A stretch of 64,000 nt of DNA from Amycolatopsis tucumanensis. GTDB taxonomy: Bacteria > Actinomycetota > Actinomycetes > Mycobacteriales > Pseudonocardiaceae. The notes beneath the pieces were generated by a model, which was not told where the DNA came from, searched no databases, and saw nothing but the letters and a program-made list of their open reading frames with translations. Position numbers and translations under genes: made by a program. This document shows, one piece after another, positions 35,435 through 45,874 of this stretch. Position 1 is the first letter of the stretch; every line of letters starts with the position of its first letter. Location: NCBI RefSeq assembly GCF_021654135.1, contig NZ_JAKGSD010000008.1:1-64000 (forward strand), in the 5' to 3' direction.

Positions 35435-36202
35435 ATGAGCTCGCGCTCCGTGGACCCAGGAGCTACTTTCGGTCACCTGATTCCCGCGGCTCGAACGTCC
35501 TGGACCGTGTCCCGCTGGTGGCACGGGCCCGTCGCGCTCGTCGTGATCGCCTCGCTCGCCGTCCAGCTGGCGCTGATCTTCACCGGCGGCGCCGACGCGA
35601 ACTCCGGCCAGACCGGGGAGGCGCTCCGCCTCGGGGTCCGCCTGTGGCGGCTCTTCAGCTACTTCACCATCGAGAGCAACCTGCTCGTGCTCGCCGCCGC
35701 GCTGGTGCTCGTGTGGCGCCCCACCTTCGACGGCCCGGTCTGGCGCGTGGTGCGGCTGGACGCGCTACTGGGGATCCTCATCACCGGGCTGGTTTTCGCG
35801 ATCATGCTGGCGCCCCAGGTGCACCTCACCGGAGCCGCCCTGGCCGCGACCGTCGGCTTCCACTACATCTCCCCGTGGGCGACGATCGCGGCGTGGCTGC
35901 TGTTCGGGCCGCGCCCGCGGATCTCGTGGTCGACGGTCGCGGGCGCCTTCGTGTGGCCCTTGGCGTGGCTCGTCTACATCTTCACGCAGGGCGCCTTCAC
36001 CGACTGGTACCCGTACCCGTTCCTGGGACGTGACGGACCTGGGCCTCGGAGCAGCCATCCGCAACGCGGGCTCGTCGTGGTGCTCGCCCCGGCGTTCGCG
36101 GCACTGTTCAAACTCGCCGACGCCCGGATGCCGGCCCTCCTGCGAGACACGCCGACCCCCGACCACCGGGTGTCGGCCCCGCCGGAGCGATCGGCGCCGT
36201 AG
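35435..36202 (+). CDS. Pr6Pr family membrane protein with a compensated double frameshift
   Basis: The 255-residue protein follows the Pr6Pr six-helix membrane family of actinobacteria: LRLGVRLWRLFSYFTIESNLLV, VGFHYISPWATIAAWLLFGPRP and FTDWYPYPFL. After YPYPFL (36024) the reading frame gives GRDGPGPRSSHPQRG, which is unlike the family. The +1-shifted frame reads DVTDLGLGAAIRNA, which is family-like. From about 36070 the original frame is again family-like (LVVVLAPAFAALFKLADAR). Two opposite frameshifts near 36025 and 36068 therefore seem to leave about 14 wrong residues. Sequencing error or a real tolerated change are both possible. Function of the family is unknown. Confidence 0.75.
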   Translation: MSSRSVDPGATFGHLIPAARTSWTVSRWWHGPVALVVIASLAVQLALIFTGGADANSGQTGEALRLGVRLWRLFSYFTIESNLLVLAAALVLVWRPTFDGPVWRVVRLDALLGILITGLVFAIMLAPQVHLTGAALAATVGFHYISPWATIAAWLLFGPRPRISWSTVAGAFVWPLAWLVYIFTQGAFTDWYPYPFLGRDGPGPRSSHPQRGLVVVLAPAFAALFKLADARMPALLRDTPTPDHRVSAPPERSAP

Positions 36203-36208
36203 GCCGGG

Positions 36209-37291
<1,083 letters not shown>

Positions 37292-37363
37292 GGCCCGAAG
37301 TCTACGGGGCGGGCCCACCACCCGGCCCGGCCGCCCGTTCACGGCCATGTCGGAATTCCGCCA

Positions 37364-37388
37364 GTCAGGCGCCTGACCTGCTGGCAGG
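37364..37388. promoter_or_regulatory. palindromes in the alkA promoter region
   Basis: GTCAGGCGCCTGAC (37364-37377) is a perfect 14-bp palindrome ending 20 bp before the alkA start codon. It is followed directly by CCTGCTGGCAGG (37377-37388), a second inverted repeat. A regulator of the alkylation response, perhaps the Ada-domain protein itself, could bind here. Confidence 0.45.
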
Positions 37389-37397
37389 ATCGAACCC

Positions 37398-38900
37398 ATG
37401 ACAGCGATCGCCGCACCGGCCGAGCAGGCGCTCTGGCGCGACAACGAGCGGTGCTACCGCGCCGTCGCCTCGCGCGACGCCCGCTTCGACGGCCAGTTCA
37501 TCACGGCCGTGCGCACGACCGGCATCTACTGCCGGCCGTCCTGCCCGGCGCTCACCCCGCGGCAGGAGAACGTGCGGTTCTACCCGACCGCCGCCGCGGC
37601 GCAGGCCGCCGGCTTCCGCGCCTGCCGCCGCTGCCTGCCCGACGCCGTGCCCGGCTCACCCGAGTGGAACGTGCGCGCCGACCTGGCCGCACGGGCCATG
37701 CGGCTGATCGCCGACGGCGTCGTCGAGCGCGAGGGCGTGCCCGGCCTGGCCCGCCGCCTCGGCTACTCCGAGCGGCAGCTCGGCCGGGTCCTCACCGCCG
37801 AACTCGGCGCGGGACCGCTGGCACTGGCCCGCGCGCACCGGGCCCACTCGGCGCGGCTGCTCATCGAGCTGTCCGAGCTGCCGCTGGCCGACGTCGCGTT
37901 CGCGGCCGGCTTCGCCAGCGTGCGGCAGTTCAACGACACCATCCGCGAGGTCTTCGCCCGCACCCCGTCGCAGCTGCGCACGGCCGCCGCCGCAGCACGC
38001 CGCCGCGCCGGCGCCGCCGAGCCCGAAGCGGGCACGGCCGGGACCCGGCTGTCCCTGCGGCTGCCGTTCCGGCCGCCGTTCGACGCCGCCGGGCTCCTCG
38101 GCTTCTTCGCCGCCCGGGCCGTGCCCGGTGTGGAGTCCGTCGACGAGCACAGCTACGCCCGCACCCTCCGGCTCCCGCACGGCGCCGCGACGGTGACGCT
38201 GACGCCGCAGGACGGGCACGTGCGCTGCGACCTCCGGCTCGCCGACGTCCGCGACCTCGGCGCGGCGGTCACCCGGGCCCGGCGCCTGCTGGACCTGGAC
38301 GCCGACCCCGAGGCCGTCGCGCGCGTGCTCGCCACCGACCCGGCACTGGCCCCGGCGGTCGCCGCGACCCCGGGCATCCGCGTCCCCGGCGCCGCCGACG
38401 GCTTCGAGCTGGTGCTACGCGCCATGCTCGGCCAGCAGGTCTCCGTCGCCGCCGCGCGCACCGCCGCCGGCCGGCTCACCGCCGCGCTCGGCGAGCCGGT
38501 CCCGTGGCAGCCCGACCTCCTGCTGTTCCCCACCGCCGAGACGGTGGCCGAGCGAGGTCACGAGGTGCTGCGGGGCCCGAAGCGCCGGACCGACGCCATC
38601 CTCGGCGCCGCCGCCGCACTCGCCTCCGGAGACGTCGACGTGCACGTCGGACGCGACCCCGCCGAGCTGCGAGCCGAACTCCTCGCCCTCACCGGCATCG
38701 GCCCGTGGACCGCCGACTACGTGCTGATGCGCGTCCTCGGCGCTCCCGACGTGCTGCTCACCGGCGACCTCGTCCTCCGCAAGGGCGCGGCCGCCCTCAG
38801 CATCGCCGACGACATCCCCGCACTCACCGAACGCGCACAGGCGTGGCGACCTTGGCGGTCCTACGCCGGCATGTACCTGTGGCGCTCGAGCCAAGCCTGA
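37398..38900 (+). CDS. alkA: Ada/AlkA fusion: alkylation-responsive regulator and 3-methyladenine DNA glycosylase
   Basis: The 500-residue protein joins three parts. First is an Ada zinc domain with Cys45, Cys49, Cys76 and Cys79, where Cys45 is the expected methylphosphotriester acceptor. Second is an AraC-type helix-turn-helix (about 95-200, with [24 protein letters not shown]). Third is an AlkA glycosylase with the HhH-GPD motif [18 protein letters not shown] and the catalytic Asp in VLLTGDL. It would sense methylated phosphates, activate its operon and excise alkylated purines. ogt follows 21 bp downstream. The fused form is common in actinobacteria. Confidence 0.94.
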   Translation: MTAIAAPAEQALWRDNERCYRAVASRDARFDGQFITAVRTTGIYCRPSCPALTPRQENVRFYPTAAAAQAAGFRACRRCLPDAVPGSPEWNVRADLAARAMRLIADGVVEREGVPGLARRLGYSERQLGRVLTAELGAGPLALARAHRAHSARLLIELSELPLADVAFAAGFASVRQFNDTIREVFARTPSQLRTAAAAARRRAGAAEPEAGTAGTRLSLRLPFRPPFDAAGLLGFFAARAVPGVESVDEHSYARTLRLPHGAATVTLTPQDGHVRCDLRLADVRDLGAAVTRARRLLDLDADPEAVARVLATDPALAPAVAATPGIRVPGAADGFELVLRAMLGQQVSVAAARTAAGRLTAALGEPVPWQPDLLLFPTAETVAERGHEVLRGPKRRTDAILGAAAALASGDVDVHVGRDPAELRAELLALTGIGPWTADYVLMRVLGAPDVLLTGDLVLRKGAAALSIADDIPALTERAQAWRPWRSYAGMYLWRSSQA

Positions 38901-38921
38901 ACCCCGTCAAGGAGAACCGAC

Positions 38922-39431
38922 ATGAGCATCGCCCACTGGTCCACGACCGACACCCGGATCGGACCGTTCACCGCCATCGTCGCGAGCGACGGCGCCGTCC
39001 TGGCCTCCGGCTGGACCGCCGAACTCGGCGAACTGACTCCCCAGATCTCCCCCTCACTGCGCCCGTCCGACCTCCGCGAGAAGCGCGACCTCGGCGCGGT
39101 GAGCACCGCGATCCGCCGCTACCACGACGGCGAACTGGACGCGATCGACGACATCCCCGTGCGCCAGCGGTCCGGCGAGTTCCTGCAGCACGCGTGGGAC
39201 GTGCTGCGCACGGTGCCCGCCGGCAAGCCGGTCACCTACACCGAGTACGCCACCCTCGCCGGCCGCCCCGCCGCCATCCGCGCCGCGGCCTCGGCCTGCG
39301 CCCGCAACGCCGCGGCGCTGTTCGTGCCCTGCCACCGGGTGCTCCGCATCGGTGGCGCGCTGGGCGGCTTCCGCTGGGGCGTGGACGTCAAGCGCTGGCT
39401 GCTCGACCACGAAACCCCGTACCGCTCCTGA
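38922..39431 (+). CDS. ogt: methylated-DNA-protein-cysteine methyltransferase
   Basis: A suicide repair enzyme that takes the methyl group from O6-methylguanine. The 169-residue protein has the C-terminal Ada/Ogt domain with acceptor motif VPCHRV (Cys near residue 137) and the DNA-binding helix RAAASACARNAAALF. AAGGAG lies about 10 nt before ATG 38922, just after the alkA fusion, so the two form an adaptive-response operon. Its stop is 3 bp from the convergent sbcC stop. Confidence 0.94.
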   Translation: MSIAHWSTTDTRIGPFTAIVASDGAVLASGWTAELGELTPQISPSLRPSDLREKRDLGAVSTAIRRYHDGELDAIDDIPVRQRSGEFLQHAWDVLRTVPAGKPVTYTEYATLAGRPAAIRAAASACARNAAALFVPCHRVLRIGGALGGFRWGVDVKRWLLDHETPYRS

Positions 39432-39434
39432 AGT

Positions 39435-42398
39435 TCACGCCATCTGCAGCTCCAAACTCGACCCGGTGCGGGACTTGCGCACCCGCAACCGGGTCGGGAT
39501 CCGCTGCCGCAGCTCCTCCACGTGGGACACCAGGCCGACCACTCGGCCTCCGGCCCGCAACTCGTCGAGGATGTTCATCACTACGTCGAGGGTTTCGGAG
39601 TCGAGCGTCCCGAAGCCCTCGTCGACGAACAACGTGTCCAGCAGCGAGCCGCCGGTCTCCGCCGCGACCACGTCGGCCAGCCCGAGGGCCAGCGCGAGTG
39701 ACGCGAGGAACGACTCCCCGCCGGACAGCGTCTTCGCCGGACGGACCGTGCCGGAGAAGTCGTCCAGCACGTCCAGTCCCAGGCCGCCCCTCGTGCCGTG
39801 CGATCCGGCCGCATCGGAATGCACGAACGAGTAGCGGCCCTGGCTCATCGTCTGCAACCGCGCCGTCGCGGCGATGGCCACCTCTTCCAGCCGGGCCGCC
39901 AGCACGTACGACCGCAGCGACATCTTCCGCGCGTTCTGCCCGCGCCCGTTGACCACGTCGGTCAGCGCGTCGAGCTCGGCGAACTCCTCTTCCAGCGGCC
40001 GCAGCCGCTCGGTCGCGGCCGCCAGCCGCTCGGCCAGCGTGCCCAGGGCGTCGGCTTGGGCGGCCGCCGACCGCAGCACAGCCACCGCGGCCTCGGCTCG
40101 TTCCCGCGCCGCCTGGGCCTTCGCCCTCGCCGACTCGACGTCCACCTCGTCGTCCGGCCCGACCCCGAACAGCTCGGGCTCGTTCAGCGTGGCCCGCGCC
40201 GCTGCCTCTGCCTTCCCGGCGTCAGCCAGCCGTTTCTCCAGATCACGGACCGTCGCCTCGTCACGCGCGGCGGCCCGCATCTCCTCCACGGTCTCGAAAC
40301 CGGCTCTCCACAGCGCTTCCCGAACCTCAGCGCGCTGACGCTCGAGCTGCTCAGCGGCGCTCGCAGCCGCGGACCGCGCCTCGGCGAGGGCGTCCAGCGC
40401 TCGCACGATTCCCGTCAGGTGCGCGCGCCGGGCGGCGACGTCGGGGTGCTCACCTCGCGCTTCCTCCAGGCGCCGGGCGCGTTCGGCGACGCGCTCGGTC
40501 AGCGCCCGGTGCTGGGTCTCGGCGGCCGTGGCCGCCTGCAGTTCGGCAGCGCGCTTCTCTTCCAGTTCCCGTTGCTCGGTCTCGGCCGCCTGCACCTGCT
40601 TCGCGAGCGGCGCCCGCTGTTTCGCCAGCGCGTCGAGACCCGCGATCTCCCTGCGCAGCAAGGAAAGTTCCTCGGTCAGCTGTGCGCCGTCCCGGCCCCG
40701 CAGACGCTCACGCAACGCCGCGAGCTTCGTTTCGGCTTCGTGCTTGGCCGCCTCCGCCGCCTTCCGGCGCCGCTCCGCCCGGCTCTCCGCCTCTTCGGCC
40801 GCCTGCTCCTGCTCCGGTGAAACAGCTTCGGGCGCCGCCATGGCCGGAGCCGGGTGGTCAGAGGAACCACACACCGGGCACGGCGAGCCGGACGTCAACC
40901 GGGACGCGAGCTCGGCCGCCATCCCGTCGAGCCGCCACCTCCGCAGTTCGAGGAACCGTTCACGCGCCTCCTGGTGCTGGTCGATGGCCTCGCGCGCCGC
41001 CGCTCCGGCATCCGCCACGACGCGCTCGGCCGCGGGCAGGCGTTCCGCGTCCCGGACCGCGGCGACCAGTTCGGACTCGCGCTTGCGGACCTCACCGAGC
41101 TTCGCCTCGGCGTCGATCGCGACGTCGAGCCGCCCCCGCAGGTCCCGCACGCGCTCCGGGATGCCCGCCAGCTTCTCCCCGAGCACCTGGACGCGGGCCC
41201 TGGCCTCGCTCGCGGCCTCGGCGTAGCGCTCGATGTCCCGTCGATCGCGCACCTGCTGCTCGGCCTCGGCCACCAGCCCGGCGAGCGCACCGGCCTCCTC
41301 GCGCAGCTTCCCGGACAGCTTGCGCAACTCCGCGGTGTCCGCCTGCGCGTCCGTGAAACCGGTCGCCACGAGGGCGGCTGCCTTGCGCTCCTCGGCCACG
41401 CGGGCTTCGTCCAGCTGCGTCGCGCACCGGTCCGCCTGTGCCGCGACACCCACCACTGCCGCCGCGCGCCTCGCCGCCTCGAGCTCGGCGGCCCAGCGCT
41501 GCCGTTCCTCTTCCTGCTCGGCCAGTGCCGCGAGCCGCCGGTGCGCCTCCCGGACCCGGCGCACGCGTTCCGCCGCCGACAGCCGCTCGGCCAGCAGCTC
41601 GTCAGCCGATTCACGCGCCGCCCTGGCACGTTTCTCGTCCTCGCGGGCCTGCTCCACACTGGAGCGGATCCGCTCGCCGGTGCGCGCGACCCAGCCCGCG
41701 ACGTCCTCTTCAGGCACGTCCTCCCCGGCCACCTGGGCGAACCGCGCCGTCCACTCGCGCAGGTCCTGGCGCTGCTGGTCGAGTTCGCGCCGCCGGTCCG
41801 CCCGCCGCTCCCGGAGCCAGCCCTCGACCTCGGCGAACCGCTTGGTGCCGAAAAGCCGCTCCAGCAGCTTCTCGCGCTCGTCGGTGTCCGCGCGCAGGAA
41901 GCGGGCGAACTCGCCCTGCGGCAACAGCACGACCTGGAAGAACTGCTCCGCGCTCATCCCGAGCAGGCGCTGGACCGTGCGGCCGACCTCGTCGATCCGC
42001 GTCAGGCCCTCGGGGGGCTGGCCGGCGGGCGGCGGACCGACCCACCGGAGCACCGCCTTCGCCTGCTGCGTCGTCGTTCCCTCGCCACGCCGCTTCGGAC
42101 GCTGGTACTCGGGGCTGCGCTGCAACCGCAGCCGCTGCCCCTGCACGGTCAGTTCGAGCACGACCTCGGTCGGCTCGTCCGGATCCGCCAGGTCGCAGCG
42201 CAGGCGCTTGACCTGACCGCGCGCACCGGGAACCGTGCCGAACAACGCGAACGCCACCGCGTCCAGCAGCGTCGTCTTGCCCGCGCCCGTGTCGCCGTGC
42301 AGCAGGAAGAGCCCGTCTGCGCCGAGCGCGTCGAAGTCGACGACCTCGCGGGACCGGTACGGTCCGAAGGCCGCCACCTCCAGCCGGTGCAGTCTCAT
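39435..42398 (-). CDS. sbcC: exonuclease subunit SbcC (SMC-like ATPase)
   Basis: The 987-residue Rad50-type ATPase holds Walker A LLHGDTGAGKTTLLDAVAFALFG near residue 33, long Glu/Arg/Ala-rich coiled coils, and the zinc-hook CPVC at about residue 506 (SPCPVCGSSDHP). The signature KTLSGGESFLASLALALGLAD and Walker B LFVDEGFG lie near the C-terminus. With SbcD it opens hairpins and processes double-strand breaks. Its start overlaps the sbcD stop (ATGA). Confidence 0.94.
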   Translation of the reverse strand: MRLHRLEVAAFGPYRSREVVDFDALGADGLFLLHGDTGAGKTTLLDAVAFALFGTVPGARGQVKRLRCDLADPDEPTEVVLELTVQGQRLRLQRSPEYQRPKRRGEGTTTQQAKAVLRWVGPPPAGQPPEGLTRIDEVGRTVQRLLGMSAEQFFQVVLLPQGEFARFLRADTDEREKLLERLFGTKRFAEVEGWLRERRADRRRELDQQRQDLREWTARFAQVAGEDVPEEDVAGWVARTGERIRSSVEQAREDEKRARAARESADELLAERLSAAERVRRVREAHRRLAALAEQEEERQRWAAELEAARRAAAVVGVAAQADRCATQLDEARVAEERKAAALVATGFTDAQADTAELRKLSGKLREEAGALAGLVAEAEQQVRDRRDIERYAEAASEARARVQVLGEKLAGIPERVRDLRGRLDVAIDAEAKLGEVRKRESELVAAVRDAERLPAAERVVADAGAAAREAIDQHQEARERFLELRRWRLDGMAAELASRLTSGSPCPVCGSSDHPAPAMAAPEAVSPEQEQAAEEAESRAERRRKAAEAAKHEAETKLAALRERLRGRDGAQLTEELSLLRREIAGLDALAKQRAPLAKQVQAAETEQRELEEKRAAELQAATAAETQHRALTERVAERARRLEEARGEHPDVAARRAHLTGIVRALDALAEARSAAASAAEQLERQRAEVREALWRAGFETVEEMRAAARDEATVRDLEKRLADAGKAEAAARATLNEPELFGVGPDDEVDVESARAKAQAARERAEAAVAVLRSAAAQADALGTLAERLAAATERLRPLEEEFAELDALTDVVNGRGQNARKMSLRSYVLAARLEEVAIAATARLQTMSQGRYSFVHSDAAGSHGTRGGLGLDVLDDFSGTVRPAKTLSGGESFLASLALALGLADVVAAETGGSLLDTLFVDEGFGTLDSETLDVVMNILDELRAGGRVVGLVSHVEELRQRIPTRLRVRKSRTGSSLELQMA

Positions 42399-43546
42399 GC
42401 CGCGTCCTCCCTGTCCGCCTTCTCCAGGGCCGTCCGGAGCAGCGCGGCTTCACGCTCGTTCGGCGGCGCGCCACGGCAGTCGTCGAGGAAACCGTGCGCG
42501 ATCTCCTCGTCGGACCGGCCCCGCACCGCCGCGGCGTACCGCAACGCGGCGGACGTCTTACCGTTCTCCGGCTGCCACTCCAGATGCACGGCGTGCGGGA
42601 ACCGCTCCCGCAGCAACCGCATCGCGTCCACCGGACGGACGGGGTCGGTGAGCGTGACCGACAGGTAGCACTCGGCCAGCTCGTCGTGCGCCGGGTCGGC
42701 GAGCAGGTCCGCGAGCCTGCCGGTGATCTTCGCGAGCCGGCGCGGAACCGGCAGCTCGTGCCGCCGCACGCCGGCGAGGCCGGACGCGTCGAGGTCCACG
42801 ATCCACACCGATTTCCGTTGCTGCGCCTCGGAGAACGAGTAGGCGACCGGGCTGCCCGAGTACCGCAGGTGCTCGGCGAGCGTCTGCGGGCCGTGCAAGT
42901 GTCCCAACGCGACGTAGTCCGCGCCGTCGAAGACCGCGCCGGGAACCTGTTCCACACCGCCGATCGCGATGGACCGCTCCGATTCGGTCGGCGCGCCGCC
43001 GGTCACGAACGCGTGCGCGAGCACGACCGAGCGGGTTCCCGGCGCGCGATCCGCGAGATCGGCGCGGATGCGGCGCATCGCTTCGGTGAGCACGCCCGTG
43101 TGCCCGCGCGCGCCCGTAACGCCGAGCGCGTGCCGCGCCGGTTCCGGCTCCAGGTAAGGGATCCCGTAGAGCGCGACCGGCCCGTGCTCGTCGTCGAGCA
43201 GGACCGGGTCGGCGATCCGGTCGATCGTGGTCCGCAGGTGCAGACCGCCCGCGGCGGCGAACTCGCCGAACGCGCCCAGCCGCGGGGCCGAGTCGTGGTT
43301 GCCGGAGGTCAGGACGATGTGCGCGCCGGCGTGCCGCAGGCGGCTCAGGGCGCGGTTGGCGACCTGCACCGCCTCGGCGGACGGCACGGCGCGGTCGTAG
43401 ATGTCGCCCGACACGAGGACGACGTCCACCCCCTCGGCGGCCACCACGTCCGCGAGGTGCGCGAGCACGGCGTCCTGCTCGGCGAGCAGGTCCAGCCCGT
43501 GGAAGGTGCGTCCGACGTGCCAGTCGGAGGTGTGCAGGAGTCTCAC
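42395..43546 (-). CDS. sbcD: exonuclease subunit SbcD (Mre11-type nuclease)
   Basis: The 383-residue metallophosphoesterase has the motifs LHTSDWHVG, VLVSGDIYDRAVP, LTSGNHDS and ALGHLHGPQ, which bind two Mn ions. The GTG at 43546 (VRLLHTSDW) is the conserved start; a longer frame to 43669 adds unrelated residues. It is the upstream gene of sbcDC and divergent from rmuC, another recombination gene. Confidence 0.93.
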   Translation of the reverse strand: MRLLHTSDWHVGRTFHGLDLLAEQDAVLAHLADVVAAEGVDVVLVSGDIYDRAVPSAEAVQVANRALSRLRHAGAHIVLTSGNHDSAPRLGAFGEFAAAGGLHLRTTIDRIADPVLLDDEHGPVALYGIPYLEPEPARHALGVTGARGHTGVLTEAMRRIRADLADRAPGTRSVVLAHAFVTGGAPTESERSIAIGGVEQVPGAVFDGADYVALGHLHGPQTLAEHLRYSGSPVAYSFSEAQQRKSVWIVDLDASGLAGVRRHELPVPRRLAKITGRLADLLADPAHDELAECYLSVTLTDPVRPVDAMRLLRERFPHAVHLEWQPENGKTSAALRYAAAVRGRSDEEIAHGFLDDCRGAPPNEREAALLRTALEKADREDAA

Positions 43547-43710
43547 GTGGCCCAAGTTAGGAGGGGGGTCCGACAGAATCCCGCAGACACACCGCGATGC
43601 TTCACCCGAACGTGTGTTCGGAGTGGATCCGCGCGGCCGGGCCCCGTTTTTGTCGGTGCCCTCCGTCATGATGCGGTCACGTTCTCGACGATCAAGAAAG
43701 GAGGGCGGCA

Positions 43711-44628
43711 GTGGCCTCCACCGTGATCAGCACGGCAGCCGTCGCGATCGCTTTGGTCCTGGTCGTGGCGGTCGCTCTGCTGTGGCGGCTCTACGGCGAC
43801 AGCATGCGCCGCGCGGACGCGGCGGCCCGCCAGGTCGAAGCCGAGCGGTCACGCGTGGATCAGCAGCAGGCCGCGCTGCGCAGGTACGAAGTGGCCTTCG
43901 CCTCGATCACCGGCAGGGGCGAGCTGGGCGAGCAGGTACTGGCGGAGACCGCGCGGGCGCTGGGATTGCGCGAGGGGCTGCACTACACACTGCAGACGGA
44001 CCTGGGTGGCGGTGGATCGGCCAAACCCGACATGGTGCTGCGGGTCGGTGGCGACCGGGCCGTGCCGGTCGACGCGAAGGCGAGCCTGGCCTGCTGGGCG
44101 GAAGCGGTCGAAACCGACGATCCGGACGAGCGGATGGACGCGTTGCGGGTCCACGTGCGCAACCTCCGCTCCCGGGCCGCGGAGCTCGCGGGCAAGGGGT
44201 ACCAGCGCTGGGCCGACGCGATCTACGGCACGGTGATGTTCGTGCCGTCCGACGCGGCCGTCGTGGCGGCGCTGGACACCGATCCCGAACTGCTGCGCTG
44301 GATGCTCGACCGGCGAGTGTTCCTGTGCGGACCGACCGGGTTCGCGGTGGTGGCGTCGGCCGCGCTGTTCGCCGCGAGCGACCGGGCGGTGGTGGACGAC
44401 ATCGAGCGGGTGCGGGCCGGCGCGGCGGCCGCGCACCGGGCAGCGGGCAACGCTGTCGAGGCTCTCAACCTCAGCAGCACCCACCTGCAGCGGTTCCTGT
44501 CGGCGCGCCGGCGGGAGATGGAGGCGCTCGAAGGGTTCCGGGCAGCCGTGGCGCCACTGTCGGACGCGGCCGCCAGCCCGACCGAGGTGGCGCCCATCCG
44601 AAGGGGGGACGAGATAGCCGCGAGCTAG
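43711..44628 (+). CDS. rmuC: DNA recombination protein RmuC family
   Basis: The 305-residue protein has an N-terminal membrane helix (AVAIALVLVVAVALLWRLY), a coiled coil, and the RmuC nuclease-like core with KPDMVLRVGGDRAVPVDAKASL (the PD...DAK restriction-like site, about residues 109-130). RmuC limits inversions and acts in repair, possibly as a nuclease. The ribosome site AAAGGAGG stands 7 nt before GTG 43711. It is shorter than enterobacterial RmuC, as usual in actinobacteria. Confidence 0.88.
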   Translation: MASTVISTAAVAIALVLVVAVALLWRLYGDSMRRADAAARQVEAERSRVDQQQAALRRYEVAFASITGRGELGEQVLAETARALGLREGLHYTLQTDLGGGGSAKPDMVLRVGGDRAVPVDAKASLACWAEAVETDDPDERMDALRVHVRNLRSRAAELAGKGYQRWADAIYGTVMFVPSDAAVVAALDTDPELLRWMLDRRVFLCGPTGFAVVASAALFAASDRAVVDDIERVRAGAAAAHRAAGNAVEALNLSSTHLQRFLSARRREMEALEGFRAAVAPLSDAAASPTEVAPIRRGDEIAAS

Positions 44629-44784
44629 CGAAAAATTCGCGTTACCGGCACGTTGCCAACACGGCCGGACGAGCCGAAACCCCTGATCACGACGGGTTCC
44701 CGTGGGGGCGCGCCAGTGGTCTGAACCGCATCCTCGCCGGGATGGGGAGCCAGTGGGGCCGGCTACAGGTTACGGTGTTGCCTC

Positions 44785-45825
44785 GTGACCGCCATTCCCG
44801 ATCGCCGGAGCGATTCCGACGCCGACGACATCCCCGTGCCGTGGGATCAGCGTCCCATCGTCGGTGAACGCCGGGGCCTGCCGTGGTGGGGTGCCGTGCT
44901 CCTCGCCTTCGGGCTGGCGGTGATCGGCGCGGTCATCGACATGCAGACGCAGAACAAGCTCGGCTGGCTGTTCCAGGGCGCGTACTTCGTCGGCGCGGTG
45001 GGCGCGGTGTGCGGTGTGCAACGGCGCAGTCTGTTCGGGCCGATGGTGCAGCCCCCGCTGATTCTGGGGATCACCGTGCCCGGGGTCGTGCTGCTGGTCT
45101 CCGGGTTGCCGGACAACAGCGACATGCTGACGAAGGTGCTGGCGGTCGGCACGCCGCTGATCAACGGTTTCCCGACGATGGCGATCACGACGGGCTGCAC
45201 CCTGGTGCTGGGCATCGTCCGGATCTACCGCGAGCGCGACCCGGACGCGAAGCCCAAGGCCGGCGACGGCAAGCGGCCCACGGACCCGAAGCGGCCCGGC
45301 GGCGAGGTTCGCGGCGGTGCGCCGCGGGGTGATGCGCCGCGTCGGCGTCGTCCCGCGGAGGACCGTGCCGGCTCGGAGGACCGTCCGGGTGGTGACGGCG
45401 CTGCCGCGGGTGCGGTCGCGGCCGGGCGTGGTGTGGCGGGGCGACGTCCTGGACGACGCCCGGTCGACGACGACCCGCGTCGCGCCGCGGACGACGCGCC
45501 TCGGCGCGGTCGGCGCGGTGCGGACGGTGGCGCGCGACGTCCGGCGGAGGACGACCCACGCCGGGACCCGGGCCTCCGGGACGACCCGCGCCGTGAGGCC
45601 CGCGGCGGCAAGACGCCGCCTCCGGGACGGCGCCCGCGGCAGCGCGGTGTGCCGCCGGAGGAAGCCGACCGCCGCGGCGGCGAACCACGCACCGGCGGCC
45701 CGGCTGCCGACCGCCCCCGCCGCGTCCCCCCACGAGGCGGTGACCCACGCCTGGACCCGCGCCGAGCCCCCGAAGGCCGCCGCGGAACCCCCCCACGCCG
45801 CCGCCCCTGGAACGACGACGCCTGA
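44785..45825 (+). CDS. DUF6542 membrane protein with long Arg/Asp/Pro-rich tail
   Basis: The 346-residue protein has four transmembrane helices (residues about 35-155, e.g. GAVLLAFGLAVIGAVIDM and PLILGITVPGVVLLVSGL), the DUF6542 pattern between rmuC/ychF and ispH also seen around Rv1111c. The C-terminal half is low complexity with repeated DDPRR-like units and strong charge, likely cytoplasmic and disordered. The stop region is duplicated downstream (second copy 45846-45874). Function unknown. Start GTG 44785. Confidence 0.75.
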   Translation: MTAIPDRRSDSDADDIPVPWDQRPIVGERRGLPWWGAVLLAFGLAVIGAVIDMQTQNKLGWLFQGAYFVGAVGAVCGVQRRSLFGPMVQPPLILGITVPGVVLLVSGLPDNSDMLTKVLAVGTPLINGFPTMAITTGCTLVLGIVRIYRERDPDAKPKAGDGKRPTDPKRPGGEVRGGAPRGDAPRRRRPAEDRAGSEDRPGGDGAAAGAVAAGRGVAGRRPGRRPVDDDPRRAADDAPRRGRRGADGGARRPAEDDPRRDPGLRDDPRREARGGKTPPPGRRPRQRGVPPEEADRRGGEPRTGGPAADRPRRVPPRGGDPRLDPRRAPEGRRGTPPRRRPWNDDA

Positions 45826-45874
45826 GCGGGCGGTCTGCCGGCTCAGGAACGACGACGCCTGAGAGTGCGGTCTG
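45809..45874 (+). repeat. tandem duplication of the DUF6542 gene end
   Basis: A 29-bp segment beginning GGAACGACGACGCCTGAG occurs at 45809-45837 and again at 45846-45874, with two mismatches and a 37-bp step. The first copy encodes the true C-terminus NDDA and stop. The second lies outside the gene. Confidence 0.8.

Noticed and set aside
34997..35524. Minus-strand Gly/Trp/Arg-rich frame of 175 codons across the repeat field
   Set aside because: It only translates the degenerate repeats, lacks a ribosome site and continues antisense into the Pr6Pr gene.
37380..37398. tRNA T-arm-like GGATCGAACCC
   Set aside because: No acceptor, D or anticodon stems can be built around it; it is chance sequence in the alkA leader.
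45317..45862. Alternative plus-strand frame over the DUF6542 tail ending RLRNDDA
   Set aside because: It overlaps the real gene in another frame and only picks up the duplicated NDDA-stop copy; composition is repetitive.
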